47,668 bases of DNA from Stutzerimonas stutzeri. GTDB lineage: Bacteria; Pseudomonadota; Gammaproteobacteria; Pseudomonadales; Pseudomonadaceae. Shown piece by piece: positions 8,824 to 18,110 of this stretch (positions are counted from its first letter, which is position 1; each line of letters begins with the position of its first letter). The stretch covers positions 1 to 47,668 of the forward strand of contig NZ_JAMOII010000027.1 in NCBI RefSeq assembly GCF_024448985.1, read 5' to 3'. The translations under genes and the position numbers were made by a program. Under the pieces are notes generated by a model. That model saw only the letters and a program-made list of their open reading frames with translations. It did no database searches and was not told where the DNA came from.

Positions 8824-10551
8824 ATGCGTATGTCCTCCATTGGCCGGCTCGTTGCCGTCGGCCTAGTCTCGTTTTTGTCCATTGGCGTTCATTCAGCGGA
8901 GCTCGATGTCAGGGTCGAGCCATCCAACCGTGCGTTACGTGAAAACGTCGAAAACTACATCGGCGACCTGGGCGACCGTAACGAGCGTGAATTGCTGCGC
9001 TACAGCCGTATCGCCCAGGAACAGGCGGAAAAGGCATTGCAGGCGCTGGGGTATTACAACGGCGAAATCGAATCCGAAGTCAGTGGTGGCGAAAATCCTC
9101 AGCTGATGCTGCGGATAGAACCCGGCGAGCCGGTTCGACTGCGCAACATCACCCTGCGCGTGGATGGGCCAGCAAGCGAGCTGCGTACCTTCCGTGTGCC
9201 CCGTAACACGCTCAGGACCGGCAACGTGCTCAACCATGGGCAGTATGAGGAGGCCAAGCAGCAGATCCTCAATCAGGCCTCGCGCTACGGATATTTCGAC
9301 GGTCGCTTCACGAGCCAACGCCTGACCATCGATCCTGCGGTGAATGCCGCGGATGTCGAGTTGGTGTTCGAAAGCGGCCCGCGTTATGTGCTGGGGAATG
9401 TCAGTTTCGAAGGCGATTCACCGTTCGACCCGGATCTTCTGGCGCGGATGGTGCCGTTCCAGGCGGGCACGCCCTATGACTCGGAGCTGGTGGCCGAACT
9501 TAACCAGGCGATGCAGTCCAGTGGGTATTTCGAAGGGGTACGGGTCGATGCCAACCCGGCTAATGCCCAACAGCAGCGCATTCCTGTCGCGGTGCAGTTG
9601 ACCACGCGCGATCCCAGAACCCTCGGGCTGGGGTTGGGATTTTCCACCGACGTGGGACCGCGCATGCGTCTGGATTTCCTCCGTCACTGGGTCAACCCCC
9701 AGGGCCACAGTTACGGCGTCGAGACCGAACTCTCGGCTCCGCGTCAGAATGTAGGGCTCTGGTACGACGTGCCGCTGGACCCGCCGCTGACCGACAAGCT
9801 GCGCTATGCGGCCGGCTACCAGTACGAGGAATTGGGTGACAACGACAGCCTGAGTGAGCTGCTGACAGTTGGCCCCGAGTGGCATCGGAAGCTGCCCAGT
9901 GGCTGGCAGCGGGTCTGGTCGCTCAAATGGCGCCATGAACAGTATGAGCTGGGCGATGATACGGGCGTCAGCACGCTGTTGATGCCGGGCATCTCCTACA
10001 GCTACCTGCGCAGCGACAACCGTATCGACCCAAGCCGTGGCTACCGCTTGGAGTTCGAGCTGGCTGCGGCGAAGGAAGGCCTGCTGTCCGACGCGGATCT
10101 GATCCATGCAAACACCACTGTGAAAGGCCTGATCACCCTCGCGGACCGCCATCGCTTCCTTGGTCGTGTGCAGGTCGGTGGCAACTGGACCAACGAATAC
10201 ACTAACGTGCCGCCGTCACTGCGCTATTTCGCTGGCGGCGATCAAAGCGTGCGCGGTTACGACTATCAAAGTCTGTCGCCGACCAACTCGGACGGCGACC
10301 GCATCGGCGGCCGTTATCAGCTGGCCGTCAGCGCTGAGTATCAATATTCGCTCACTGACAAGTGGCGCGTTGCGACCTTCATCGATCAAGGGAATGCGTT
10401 CAACTCGCTAGAGCTTCCGTCGCTGAAAAGCAGCGTAGGTCTGGGCGTGCGCTGGGTTTCGCCGGTCGGGCCGATTCGTGTCGATCTGGCCAATCCGTTG
10501 GACAGTGACGGCGGCGTGCGGCTGCATTTCTCCATGGGGCCGGAGCTTTGA
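8824..10551 (+). CDS. tamA: Outer-membrane translocation and assembly module protein TamA
   Basis: With the start at the ATG at 8824 the product is 575 residues, matching E. coli TamA (577). It begins with a signal peptide (RLVAVGLVSFLSIGVHSAE). Three POTRA domains span roughly residues 24-260 and an Omp85-type beta barrel about 270-575. The conserved barrel loop-6 motif appears as DQSVRGYDYQSLSP near residue 476. The reading frame is open 43 codons further upstream from a TTG, but that stretch has no leader character and is rejected. TamA sits in the outer membrane and works with TamB in envelope lipid transport and autotransporter assembly. Its stop overlaps the tamB start. Confidence 0.93.
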   Translation: MRMSSIGRLVAVGLVSFLSIGVHSAELDVRVEPSNRALRENVENYIGDLGDRNERELLRYSRIAQEQAEKALQALGYYNGEIESEVSGGENPQLMLRIEPGEPVRLRNITLRVDGPASELRTFRVPRNTLRTGNVLNHGQYEEAKQQILNQASRYGYFDGRFTSQRLTIDPAVNAADVELVFESGPRYVLGNVSFEGDSPFDPDLLARMVPFQAGTPYDSELVAELNQAMQSSGYFEGVRVDANPANAQQQRIPVAVQLTTRDPRTLGLGLGFSTDVGPRMRLDFLRHWVNPQGHSYGVETELSAPRQNVGLWYDVPLDPPLTDKLRYAAGYQYEELGDNDSLSELLTVGPEWHRKLPSGWQRVWSLKWRHEQYELGDDTGVSTLLMPGISYSYLRSDNRIDPSRGYRLEFELAAAKEGLLSDADLIHANTTVKGLITLADRHRFLGRVQVGGNWTNEYTNVPPSLRYFAGGDQSVRGYDYQSLSPTNSDGDRIGGRYQLAVSAEYQYSLTDKWRVATFIDQGNAFNSLELPSLKSSVGLGVRWVSPVGPIRVDLANPLDSDGGVRLHFSMGPEL

Positions 10552-13500
10552 GGCGTACCGCGAAAATTGTCGGCTGGGTAATGCTCGGCCTAGTGACTTT
10601 ACTGCTGCTGATTCTGCTGACCGTAGGTGCGGTGCTGGGTACCCACACGGGCAGTCGCTGGGTCCTGGGCAAGATTCCCGGAGTGGAAGTGGAGCAATTT
10701 CACGGACGTCTGGGTGGTGAATGGCAGGCGGAACGGCTGACATGGCAACAGGGCGCCAATCGTGCAGTGGTGGATGCGCCGCGAATGGCGTGGTCACCGC
10801 TGTGCCTGTTGCGCATGACGCTGTGCATCGAGGAGCTGGTCGTCGGCGACATCGATCTGCAATTTCCGCCAGCGCCTGAGCACGACGCGCCAAGCGAGCC
10901 GTTCAGCCTGCCGGACATCAAACTGCCGCTGGAGCTGCGGATCGAGCGCATAGAAATCGGCGAGCTTCGGCTGAATGATGTCGAACAGCTGCGAAGTCTG
11001 CAGCTGCGCGCCGATTGGCGAAAGGAAGGACTGGACATCAATGCCCTGCAGGTACGCCGCGATGACCTTTCGCTGGATCTGACCGGCCGCTTGCAACCGA
11101 ACGGTGAGTGGCCGCTGGAGTTGAGCGGCACGGCTGCAATCCGTTCACCTGACTCGCAACCCTGGGCGTTGATGCTTGCGATGAACGGCGAGCTGCGCGA
11201 CCAGTTGCATTTGAATGTCGAAAGCCAGGGTTACCTCGATGCCAGGCTCAGCGGCCAGTTAAGCCCGCTGGCGTCTGAGCTGCCGGCGCAGCTACGGGTG
11301 GTGGTGGAGCGCTTCAAGGCGAGCCCTGAACTGCCCGATGCACTGCGGCTGGACACCCTTGAGCTCAGCGCCGAGGGGGATCTGGAGCAAGGCTATCGGC
11401 TGGTTGGTGACGGACGCTTGCAAGGCGAGGGCGGTGCGGTGGGCATTGTGCTGAACGCGCTGGTCGACGCCAAACATGCCGAGGTCGAAGCGCTTCAGCT
11501 GAATGCCGGTGAAGGACAGCGGATCAGCTTGAGTGGGCAGGCCGATTGGCAGGAGGGTATGACGGGCGAAGCCGAGCTGGCGTGGCGCGATTTCCCCTGG
11601 CGCAGGCTTTATCCGGACGTCGAAGAGCCGCCCGTGGCGTTGCGCACTCTCGATGCGCAAATCCAGTACGACGACAGCAACTACCTGGGCAATTTCGATG
11701 CGGCGCTGACCGGGCCATCCGGTGACTTCACGTTGCGAAGCCCTGTCAGCGGCGACCTCGAAGTCGTGCATCTACCGCAGCTGGAATTGCAGGCCGGGCA
11801 GGGCAGAGCTGCCGGTAATCTCAGCGTGGGTTTCGCGGACGGCATCGACTGGAACACTCGCCTGGATATGAGCGAGCTCGATCCGTCCTACTGGGTGGCC
11901 GAGTTGCCGGGCCAGCTGGCCGGCACGTTGAGCAGCCGTGGCACTATGCGCGATGAGCAGCTGCAGGCGGAAGCGCGTCTGGATCTCGCTGGCGCGTTGC
12001 GTCAGCAACCCTTGAAACTACAGCTGGAGGCGAGTGGGCAGGGCGTCGCCTGGGATGTTCCGCTCGTCGACCTGCGCCTCGGCGACAATCGAATCCAGGG
12101 CAGCGGGCGCTGGGCCGAAACGCTGCAGGCGAATCTTGAACTCAACCTGACCCGACTGGCGCAACTCTGGCCTGATCTGCAGGGGCAGTTGGCCGGCGAC
12201 CTCAAGCTGGCCGGTACGCCGCAAATGCCCGAGGGCACGTTGACCCTTGAGGGCAGTCAGGTGGCATTCCAGCAAAACCGCATAGAACGTTTGGAGCTGG
12301 CTGCCCGTCTTGAACAAGGCGAACGTGGCCAACTGCGACTTGTCGCCGATGGGTTGCGGGCAGGCGATACCGAACTGGGCCAGCTACAGGTGGCAGGCGA
12401 AGGCTCTCAACAGGCGCACCAGGCCGATCTGCAACTACAGGGACCATTGCTGGACCTGTCTCTGAGGTTGGATGGCGGGCTGAACGGCGAAGACTGGCGA
12501 GGGCGCTTGCTGAGGGCTGAGCTGGATGCTCAAGGCCAGCAGTGGTCGCTTCAGCGACCCGCATCGCTGGAGCGGCTGGCCAACGGTCGGATCACCTTTG
12601 GCGAGCACTGCTTCGGTTCAGGTCCCGCCACGCTGTGCGCCGAAGATCAGCGGCTTCTGCCCGACCCGCGACTGCGGTATCGGCTACGCGACTTTCCGCT
12701 CGAATCGCTTGCCGAGCACATGCCGCACAACCTTAACTGGCAGGGCGAGGTCAACGCTGACCTGTCGCTGGACCTGCCCGCCGCCGGCCCTAGCGGCACC
12801 ATTCGCATCGACGCCGGCCCTGGCACGTTGCGCATGCGTGATGGCGACCGATGGCTTGATTTCCCTTACGCGACCCTGGCTTTGAACAGCGAACTGACGC
12901 CCAAACGTGTCAATAGCCGCTTGCGCTTCGAGGGTGGCGAGCTCGGCGAACTCGATGTGAGCCTGCAGGTCGACCCGAGTACCGCAGAGAAAGCCATCTC
13001 GGGAAGCTTCCTTCTGAGCGAATTCGATCTATCCGTAGCCAGGCCCTTCGTCGCTCAGGTCGAACGGTTGAACGGGCAACTGAACGGGCGTGGAGAGTTG
13101 TCCGGCAGCTTGCAAGCGCCGCAGGTCAACGGCGAGCTGAGCTTGAGTGACGCCGAGATTGCCGGCAGTGAGTTGCCAGTCAGTTTCGAGCAGCTGCAGA
13201 TTCACGCGCTCATCGAGGGTGAGCGCGTACGAGTCGACGGTGACTGGCGCAGCGGTGAGCAGGGAAGAGGGGAGATCGCCGGCACCCTGAATTGGACGGA
13301 TGCGCTGGATCTGGACATGCGCATCAGCGGCAGCCGGCTTCCGGTTATCGTCGAACCCTATGCCGAACTGGAAGTCGAGCCGGATCTACGGTTGGAGCTG
13401 GCCGGTGACCAATTGGCGGTAAGTGGAAAGGTCTTGGTGCCCCGTGGCGATATCCAGGTTCGTGACCTGCCTCCTTCGACGGTCAGGGTGTCCGAGGACG

Positions 13501-14240
13501 CCGTAATCGTCGGCACGGAAGCCGAGGACGCGCAGACGCCGTTGGCCATTCGCATGGATATCGATGTCGAGGTGGGCCAGGATCGTCTGCGATTCTCCGG
13601 CTTTGGTCTCACCGCGGACCTGGCGGGTTATCTGCACATCGGCGACAACCTCGACGCGCGTGGCGAGCTCAATCTCAACAACGGGCGTTATCGAGCCTAT
13701 GGTCAACGTCTGACCATTCGCCGCGCGCAGCTGCTGTTCACCGGCGTCCTGTCCCAGCCATTCCTGAATATCGAGGCGATACGGCGGATCGACTCGGACA
13801 ATGTCATCGCCGGTCTGCGCATCACCGGCAGCGCCGAGCAGCCAAGGGTCGATGTGTTCGCTGAACCGGCGATGAGCCAGGAACAGGCGTTGTCCTATTT
13901 GGTGCTGGGAAGGCCGCTGGGAACTGATGCCGGTGAAAACAATATGTTGGCGCAGGCTGCCCTTGGGCTTGGCCTGGCTGGCAGTGCATCGATCACCGGA
14001 AACGTTGCGCAACGTCTGGGCATTCAGGATTTCCAGCTCGACACCGAAGGAAGCGGCACGGAGACCAGTGTTGTCGCCAGCGGGCGCCTGACCGATCGCC
14101 TGACGCTTCGCTATGGTGTGGGCGTATTCGAGTCGGCCAACACCGTTGCCCTGCGCTATCAACTGACCAAACGCATTTTTCTCGAAGCCGCAAGCGGGTT
14201 GGCCAGCTCCCTTGACGTTTTCTACCGACGTAATTTCTAA
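10548..14240 (+). CDS. tamB: Translocation and assembly module protein TamB (AsmA-like)
   Basis: This 1230-residue protein has a basic N-terminus (RRTAK) and a single membrane anchor (about residues 8-30, LGLVTLLLLILLTVGAVLG). A very long repetitive beta-helical region follows, and then the C-terminal TamB/DUF490 domain (about 880-1230), which ends in an aromatic residue (FYRRNF). It spans the periplasm from the inner membrane to TamA and is thought to carry phospholipids. The chosen start is TTG at 10548-10550, which overlaps the tamA stop (TTGA), implying translational coupling. The first ATG, at 10581, would remove the basic residues before the anchor. Sequence composition matches its neighbours. 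Confidence 0.92.
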   Translation: MRRTAKIVGWVMLGLVTLLLLILLTVGAVLGTHTGSRWVLGKIPGVEVEQFHGRLGGEWQAERLTWQQGANRAVVDAPRMAWSPLCLLRMTLCIEELVVGDIDLQFPPAPEHDAPSEPFSLPDIKLPLELRIERIEIGELRLNDVEQLRSLQLRADWRKEGLDINALQVRRDDLSLDLTGRLQPNGEWPLELSGTAAIRSPDSQPWALMLAMNGELRDQLHLNVESQGYLDARLSGQLSPLASELPAQLRVVVERFKASPELPDALRLDTLELSAEGDLEQGYRLVGDGRLQGEGGAVGIVLNALVDAKHAEVEALQLNAGEGQRISLSGQADWQEGMTGEAELAWRDFPWRRLYPDVEEPPVALRTLDAQIQYDDSNYLGNFDAALTGPSGDFTLRSPVSGDLEVVHLPQLELQAGQGRAAGNLSVGFADGIDWNTRLDMSELDPSYWVAELPGQLAGTLSSRGTMRDEQLQAEARLDLAGALRQQPLKLQLEASGQGVAWDVPLVDLRLGDNRIQGSGRWAETLQANLELNLTRLAQLWPDLQGQLAGDLKLAGTPQMPEGTLTLEGSQVAFQQNRIERLELAARLEQGERGQLRLVADGLRAGDTELGQLQVAGEGSQQAHQADLQLQGPLLDLSLRLDGGLNGEDWRGRLLRAELDAQGQQWSLQRPASLERLANGRITFGEHCFGSGPATLCAEDQRLLPDPRLRYRLRDFPLESLAEHMPHNLNWQGEVNADLSLDLPAAGPSGTIRIDAGPGTLRMRDGDRWLDFPYATLALNSELTPKRVNSRLRFEGGELGELDVSLQVDPSTAEKAISGSFLLSEFDLSVARPFVAQVERLNGQLNGRGELSGSLQAPQVNGELSLSDAEIAGSELPVSFEQLQIHALIEGERVRVDGDWRSGEQGRGEIAGTLNWTDALDLDMRISGSRLPVIVEPYAELEVEPDLRLELAGDQLAVSGKVLVPRGDIQVRDLPPSTVRVSEDAVIVGTEAEDAQTPLAIRMDIDVEVGQDRLRFSGFGLTADLAGYLHIGDNLDARGELNLNNGRYRAYGQRLTIRRAQLLFTGVLSQPFLNIEAIRRIDSDNVIAGLRITGSAEQPRVDVFAEPAMSQEQALSYLVLGRPLGTDAGENNMLAQAALGLGLAGSASITGNVAQRLGIQDFQLDTEGSGTETSVVASGRLTDRLTLRYGVGVFESANTVALRYQLTKRIFLEAASGLASSLDVFYRRNF

Positions 14241-14662
14241 CGTCACGGTGCGGTATCCGCTTCTTGAAAAATATATTGAGTGGACTGGCGGCGGTGCCGC
14301 CTTAGGCTACTCTGGTGGGCTTATGTAACCGGCAAGTCGGCGTGACTCAACGGTCGATCTACAAGCCCTCCAGCGTCTTTTCGATGCTGCGCGAATCGCG
14401 TGCAATCGACGTCGCGCCAAGCGCTTGTGGTGGTGGTAGGATCGCTCGGTCGCTCCTTGTGTCGCAGCTATTACAGAGGCCTTGGCATGGGCCCTGCAAG
14501 TTGTCGGTAGTCACCCAGCACATGAAGTTCAGGGTCATTACCGGGTCGTTTCGGTTAGTGGTAGAAGACGGCAGTGATGCCTTCTGGCGTTGTGCTTCTA
14601 CTGCGCTCCAATGCGGGCCGCTCGGGCAAGGATGTCTAACATAATCAATAAGGGTGCTTTGA
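14241..14662 (+). other. Intergenic region tamB to AGCS symporter
   Basis: These 422 bases carry no convincing gene. A compact inverted repeat at 14287-14301 (GGCGGC, 3-base loop, GCCGCC) lies 47 bases after tamB and may help terminate it, though no T-run follows. I looked for a glycine riboswitch, common before AGCS genes, and could not recognise one. No clear promoter was found. Confidence 0.5.
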
Positions 14663-16015
14663 ATGGAATTTCTGCAAAACCTAGTCAATAGCGTCAACGG
14701 TCTCGTCTGGGGACCGCCCATGCTGGTGCTGATTCTAGGCACTGGTTTCTTCCTCATGGTCATGCTCAAGTTCATGCCTCTGGTGCGTATCGGCACCGGT
14801 TTCGCCCTGATCTGGCGCGGACGCGTCAAGGGCGATGAAGACACGGGCGAGATCAGTCCATTTCAGGCACTCATGACCTGTCTGGCGGCCACCGTCGGTA
14901 CCGGTAATATTGCTGGTGTCGCCACCGCCATCTTCCTCGGTGGGCCGGGTGCGCTGTTCTGGATGTGGTGTACGGCGCTGGTGGGCATGGCGACCAAGTA
15001 CTGTGAAGTGGTGCTGGCCGTGCATTACCGCGAGAAGGATGACCGCGGCGAGCATGTCGGTGGCCCGATGTATGCCATCAAGAATGGTCTGGGCAAGAAG
15101 TGGCTGTGGCTCGGTGGGGCATTCGCGATCTTTGGTGGGCTGGCTGGCTTCGGCATCGGCAACATGGTGCAGGTGAACAGCATGGCGCTTGCGCTCGAAA
15201 CCACCTTCTCGGTGCCGCTGTGGGTCACCGGTCTGGTCACTATGGTGGTTGTTGGTCTGGTGATTCTCGGCGGTATCAAGCGCATTGGCGCCGTGGCCGC
15301 TGCACTGGTGCCTTTCATGTGCGTTGCCTACATCATTGCCGGTATCGTCGTGTTGGTGGTCCATGCCTCCGATATCCCGGCGGCCTTCGATCTGATCTTC
15401 ACCCACGCCTTTACACCCATCGCAGCCACTGGCGGGTTCGCCGGTGCGGCGGTTATGGCCGCTATTCGCTTCGGTGTAGCGCGCGGTATCTTTTCCAATG
15501 AGGCAGGCCTGGGGACAGCAGGTATTGCCCAAGCGGCCGGCACTACTAAAAGCTCTGTGCGCTCCGGAATGATCGGCATGATGGGTACCTTCATCGATAC
15601 CATCATCATCTGCTCCATTACCGGTCTCGCGATCATCTGTTCCGGCGTCTGGACCAGCGGCGAAAGCGGCGCGGCATTGTCTGCCGCAGCCTTTGAATCG
15701 GCCATGCCTGGATTTGGCGGCGCCTTACTGACGATCGCTCTGGTGGTCTTCGCCTTTACCACCATTCTGGGCTGGAGCTACTTCGGCGAAAAATGCTGGG
15801 AATTCATGATGGGCACCAAAGCGATCTGGCCATTCCGCGTCGTCTGGGTATTGGCAGTGCCCTTCGGCGCGATCGCACAGCTCGACTTCGCCTGGCTGCT
15901 GGCAGATACCCTTAACGGTTTGATGGCGATTCCCAACCTGATCTCGCTGATTCTGCTTAGCCCTGTCGTGGTCAAGTTGACCAAGGAATACTTCGCCCGC
16001 AAGCAGACGATTTAA
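14663..16015 (+). CDS. Alanine/glycine:sodium symporter, AGCS family
   Basis: This 450-residue inner-membrane protein has about 10-11 hydrophobic spans. The AGCS hallmarks are present: FQALMTCLAATVGTGNIAGV near residues 68-87, GGPGALFWMW, GGPMYAIKNGLG, and the conserved ARGIFSNEAGLGTAGIAQAA near residue 275. It would import alanine or glycine with Na+. AAGGGTG lies about 9 bases before the ATG. It is the only gene between tamB and tpx and is likely transcribed alone or with tpx, which starts 51 bases after its stop. Which amino acid is preferred cannot be read from sequence. Confidence 0.9.
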   Translation: MEFLQNLVNSVNGLVWGPPMLVLILGTGFFLMVMLKFMPLVRIGTGFALIWRGRVKGDEDTGEISPFQALMTCLAATVGTGNIAGVATAIFLGGPGALFWMWCTALVGMATKYCEVVLAVHYREKDDRGEHVGGPMYAIKNGLGKKWLWLGGAFAIFGGLAGFGIGNMVQVNSMALALETTFSVPLWVTGLVTMVVVGLVILGGIKRIGAVAAALVPFMCVAYIIAGIVVLVVHASDIPAAFDLIFTHAFTPIAATGGFAGAAVMAAIRFGVARGIFSNEAGLGTAGIAQAAGTTKSSVRSGMIGMMGTFIDTIIICSITGLAIICSGVWTSGESGAALSAAAFESAMPGFGGALLTIALVVFAFTTILGWSYFGEKCWEFMMGTKAIWPFRVVWVLAVPFGAIAQLDFAWLLADTLNGLMAIPNLISLILLSPVVVKLTKEYFARKQTI

Positions 16016-16066
16016 GCAAACTGGACCGCAGGGCAGTCTTGCGGCCCATGACTGAGAGGAGTTCAC

Positions 16067-16567
16067 ATGACTGAAGTAACCCTGAAAGGCGCCCCGATCC
16101 AGGTCGCTGGCACATTCCCACAGGGCGGCCAGAAAGCGAGGCCATTTAGCCTGGTAAGCGGTGATCTGTCAGATATCACGCTGGAGAGCTTTGCCGGTAA
16201 GCGCAAGGTTTTGAACATTTTCCCGAGTATCGATACGCCGACTTGCGCCACATCGGTACGCAAGTTCAATGCTCAGGCCAACGAACTGGCCAACACCGTG
16301 GTGCTATGCATCTCCGCGGATTTGCCATTCGCGCAGAAGCGTTTCTGCGGTGCTGAAGGTTTGGAAAATGTAGTGAATCTGTCGACCATGCGTGGCCGCG
16401 AGTTCCTCGAAGACTACGGCGTGTTGATCGCCAGCGGCCCGCTCGCCGGGATATCCGCACGCGCGGTCGTGATCCTGGATGAGCAGGATCAGGTGCTTTA
16501 TAGCGAATTGGTGCCGGAAATCGGTAGCGAGCCGAATTACGACGCAGCTATCGCCGCACTCAAATAA
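16067..16567 (+). CDS. tpx: Thiol peroxidase, atypical 2-Cys peroxiredoxin
   Basis: This 166-residue protein is the full length of the Tpx family. The peroxidatic cysteine is C60 in [13 protein letters not shown] and the resolving cysteine is C94 in KRFCGAEG, the usual 34-residue spacing. It reduces peroxides, preferably lipid or alkyl hydroperoxides, using thioredoxin, in the cytoplasm or periplasm. A strong AGGAG lies 6 bases before the ATG. A hairpin 10 bases after the stop probably ends transcription. Confidence 0.96.
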   Translation: MTEVTLKGAPIQVAGTFPQGGQKARPFSLVSGDLSDITLESFAGKRKVLNIFPSIDTPTCATSVRKFNAQANELANTVVLCISADLPFAQKRFCGAEGLENVVNLSTMRGREFLEDYGVLIASGPLAGISARAVVILDEQDQVLYSELVPEIGSEPNYDAAIAALK

Positions 16568-16576
16568 AAGGTCATT

Positions 16577-16603
16577 AGAGAGGCGGTGCAACGCCGTCTC
16601 TCT
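16577..16603 (+). terminator. Hairpin after tpx
   Basis: AGAGAGGCGG and CCGTCTCTCT form a stem of about 10 pairs with one G-T pair around a short loop. It begins 10 bases after the tpx stop. No long T-run follows, so it may be a weak or Rho-assisted terminator. Confidence 0.5.
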
Positions 16604-16807
16604 AGCAACTGATTACTGGCGACAATAAACCCCACTCATCTCTTATTACTCTGCGCCAATGTCAATTGGCTGCTAGCTGTTCCTCCCCTTATTTTCCTCA
16701 TGCTGATGTGCCCGCATTGTTATCGCGATGGCGATAGGCCAGATTTTGTTTGCTTCCCTCAAAATCTTTCTATGCCGTTGTGGTCTTAGTTTTCATTGCC
16801 AAACTGA

Positions 16808-18040
16808 ATGGATTCGCTCATGCCACTTTCTCCTCCTAAAAAGATCGGTATTTCGGGCACAGGAATGATCGCCCACTGCCTCATCCGCCTACTCGACCGG
16901 CACTATCAGGACATGCATGTCTCTCGCGTGCTGACGCGGCGGCCGTTGAGTTCGTTCACCGACTTTCCGCTTACTGAGCGGCTCACCAATTCCATCGATC
17001 AGCTTATCGACGAGGCTGACCTGATCATCGAATGCAGCGGTGATGTTTTCCACGGTACGGAAGTCATCGAGCGTGCGTTCGAAGCAGGGTTGCCAGTCGT
17101 TACGGTAAACGCCGAGCTACAGGTGACGACAGGTTCTTATCTGGCTGGGAAGGGCTTGCTCACAGAGGCAGAAGGCGACCAGCCGGGCTCGCTGGCGGCG
17201 TTGCATGAAGAAGCCTTGATGATGGGTTTCAAGCCGCTGGTATACGGCAACATGAAGGGCTATCTGAATCACAATCCGACACTGGAAGACATGATGTTCT
17301 GGTCGAAGCGCCAAGGCATCAGCATCGACCAGACGACGTCCTTTACCGATGGCACCAAGGTACAGATCGAACAGGTGATCGTCGGGAACGGCTTGGGCGC
17401 AAGCATTACCAAACAGGGCCTGGGCGGGATGGCTTCGACCAACCTGACCGAAACCGGCAACGTGCTGGGCATGATGGCTGATCGTCTCGGCCAACCCTTC
17501 GTTGACTACGTGATTCCTTCCGGATACTCGGCCGGGGGTGTGTTTCTGGTCTGCCGACATGACGATAACCAACAGGCTGCCCTCGAATACTTCAAGCTCG
17601 GGCCGGGTCCTTATTACACCTTGGTGCGCCCGTTCCACCTGTGCTCACTCGAGGTTGGCAAAACCGTACGCCGTGTGCTCAATGGCGGTGGCGCGCTGCT
17701 GAACAATTCAACTACACCGACGCTCGGTGTGGCTGCAATTGCCAAGCGCACGATGCGCCCGGGTGAGCTGATCGAGCGCGGCATTGGCGGTTTCCAGTTC
17801 CGTGGCGAGGCGGTGAAGCTCGACGAGAATCCCCATCACGTGCCGATTGGACTATTGCGCAAGACAGTGCTCAAGCGTGCAATCGAGCCGGGCCAGTTGA
17901 TCACGTTCGATGATGTCGACATTCTGCCGAGCCGTGCGCTGGATATCGTCATGCGGCAGCGTGCAGAACGCATCGCCAGGACCAAGCAAACATCAGGAGC
18001 GAGCCGGGAACCAGGCGGGATGGTAGCGACAGGCAGCTGA
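16808..18040 (+). CDS. Homoserine-dehydrogenase-like NAD(P) oxidoreductase with SAF domain, function unknown
   Basis: This 410-residue protein opens with a Rossmann fold (KIGISGTGMIAHCLIRLL, about residues 12-29), and the DLIIECSGDVFHGTEVIERA stretch continues it. The middle region resembles the homoserine dehydrogenase catalytic domain. The C-terminal part (about 310-395; RPGELIERGIGGF, then LKRAIEPGQLITFDDVDIL) looks like an SAF domain, a fold also found in aldarate dehydratases and sialic-acid synthase. It is probably not biosynthetic homoserine dehydrogenase: it lacks an ACT domain and stands alone. ATGs at 16808 and 16820 are both possible and neither has a clear ribosome-binding site. 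Its substrate is not known; proximity to the uronate genes is suggestive only. Confidence 0.65.
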   Translation: MDSLMPLSPPKKIGISGTGMIAHCLIRLLDRHYQDMHVSRVLTRRPLSSFTDFPLTERLTNSIDQLIDEADLIIECSGDVFHGTEVIERAFEAGLPVVTVNAELQVTTGSYLAGKGLLTEAEGDQPGSLAALHEEALMMGFKPLVYGNMKGYLNHNPTLEDMMFWSKRQGISIDQTTSFTDGTKVQIEQVIVGNGLGASITKQGLGGMASTNLTETGNVLGMMADRLGQPFVDYVIPSGYSAGGVFLVCRHDDNQQAALEYFKLGPGPYYTLVRPFHLCSLEVGKTVRRVLNGGGALLNNSTTPTLGVAAIAKRTMRPGELIERGIGGFQFRGEAVKLDENPHHVPIGLLRKTVLKRAIEPGQLITFDDVDILPSRALDIVMRQRAERIARTKQTSGASREPGGMVATGS

Positions 18041-18054
18041 ACGCTGCAGTAAGA

Positions 18055-18083
18055 AGAGAAGGCCGCGAATGCGGCCTTCTTTA
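18055..18083. terminator. Bidirectional Rho-independent terminator
   Basis: GAAGGCCGC (18058-18066) and GCGGCCTTC (18071-18079) form a perfect 9-pair stem with a GAAT loop, followed by TTT and extended by A/T pairs. It lies 18 bases after the SAF-protein gene and 28 bases past the end of the convergent EamA gene, and could serve both. Confidence 0.85.
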
Positions 18084-18110
18084 TATAAAAGAAAAGGGAT
18101 TATTGCTGGA

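Noticed and set aside
14241-14662. Glycine riboswitch before the AGCS symporter
   Set aside because: I could not find the paired conserved cores expected; only a short GC hairpin is present.
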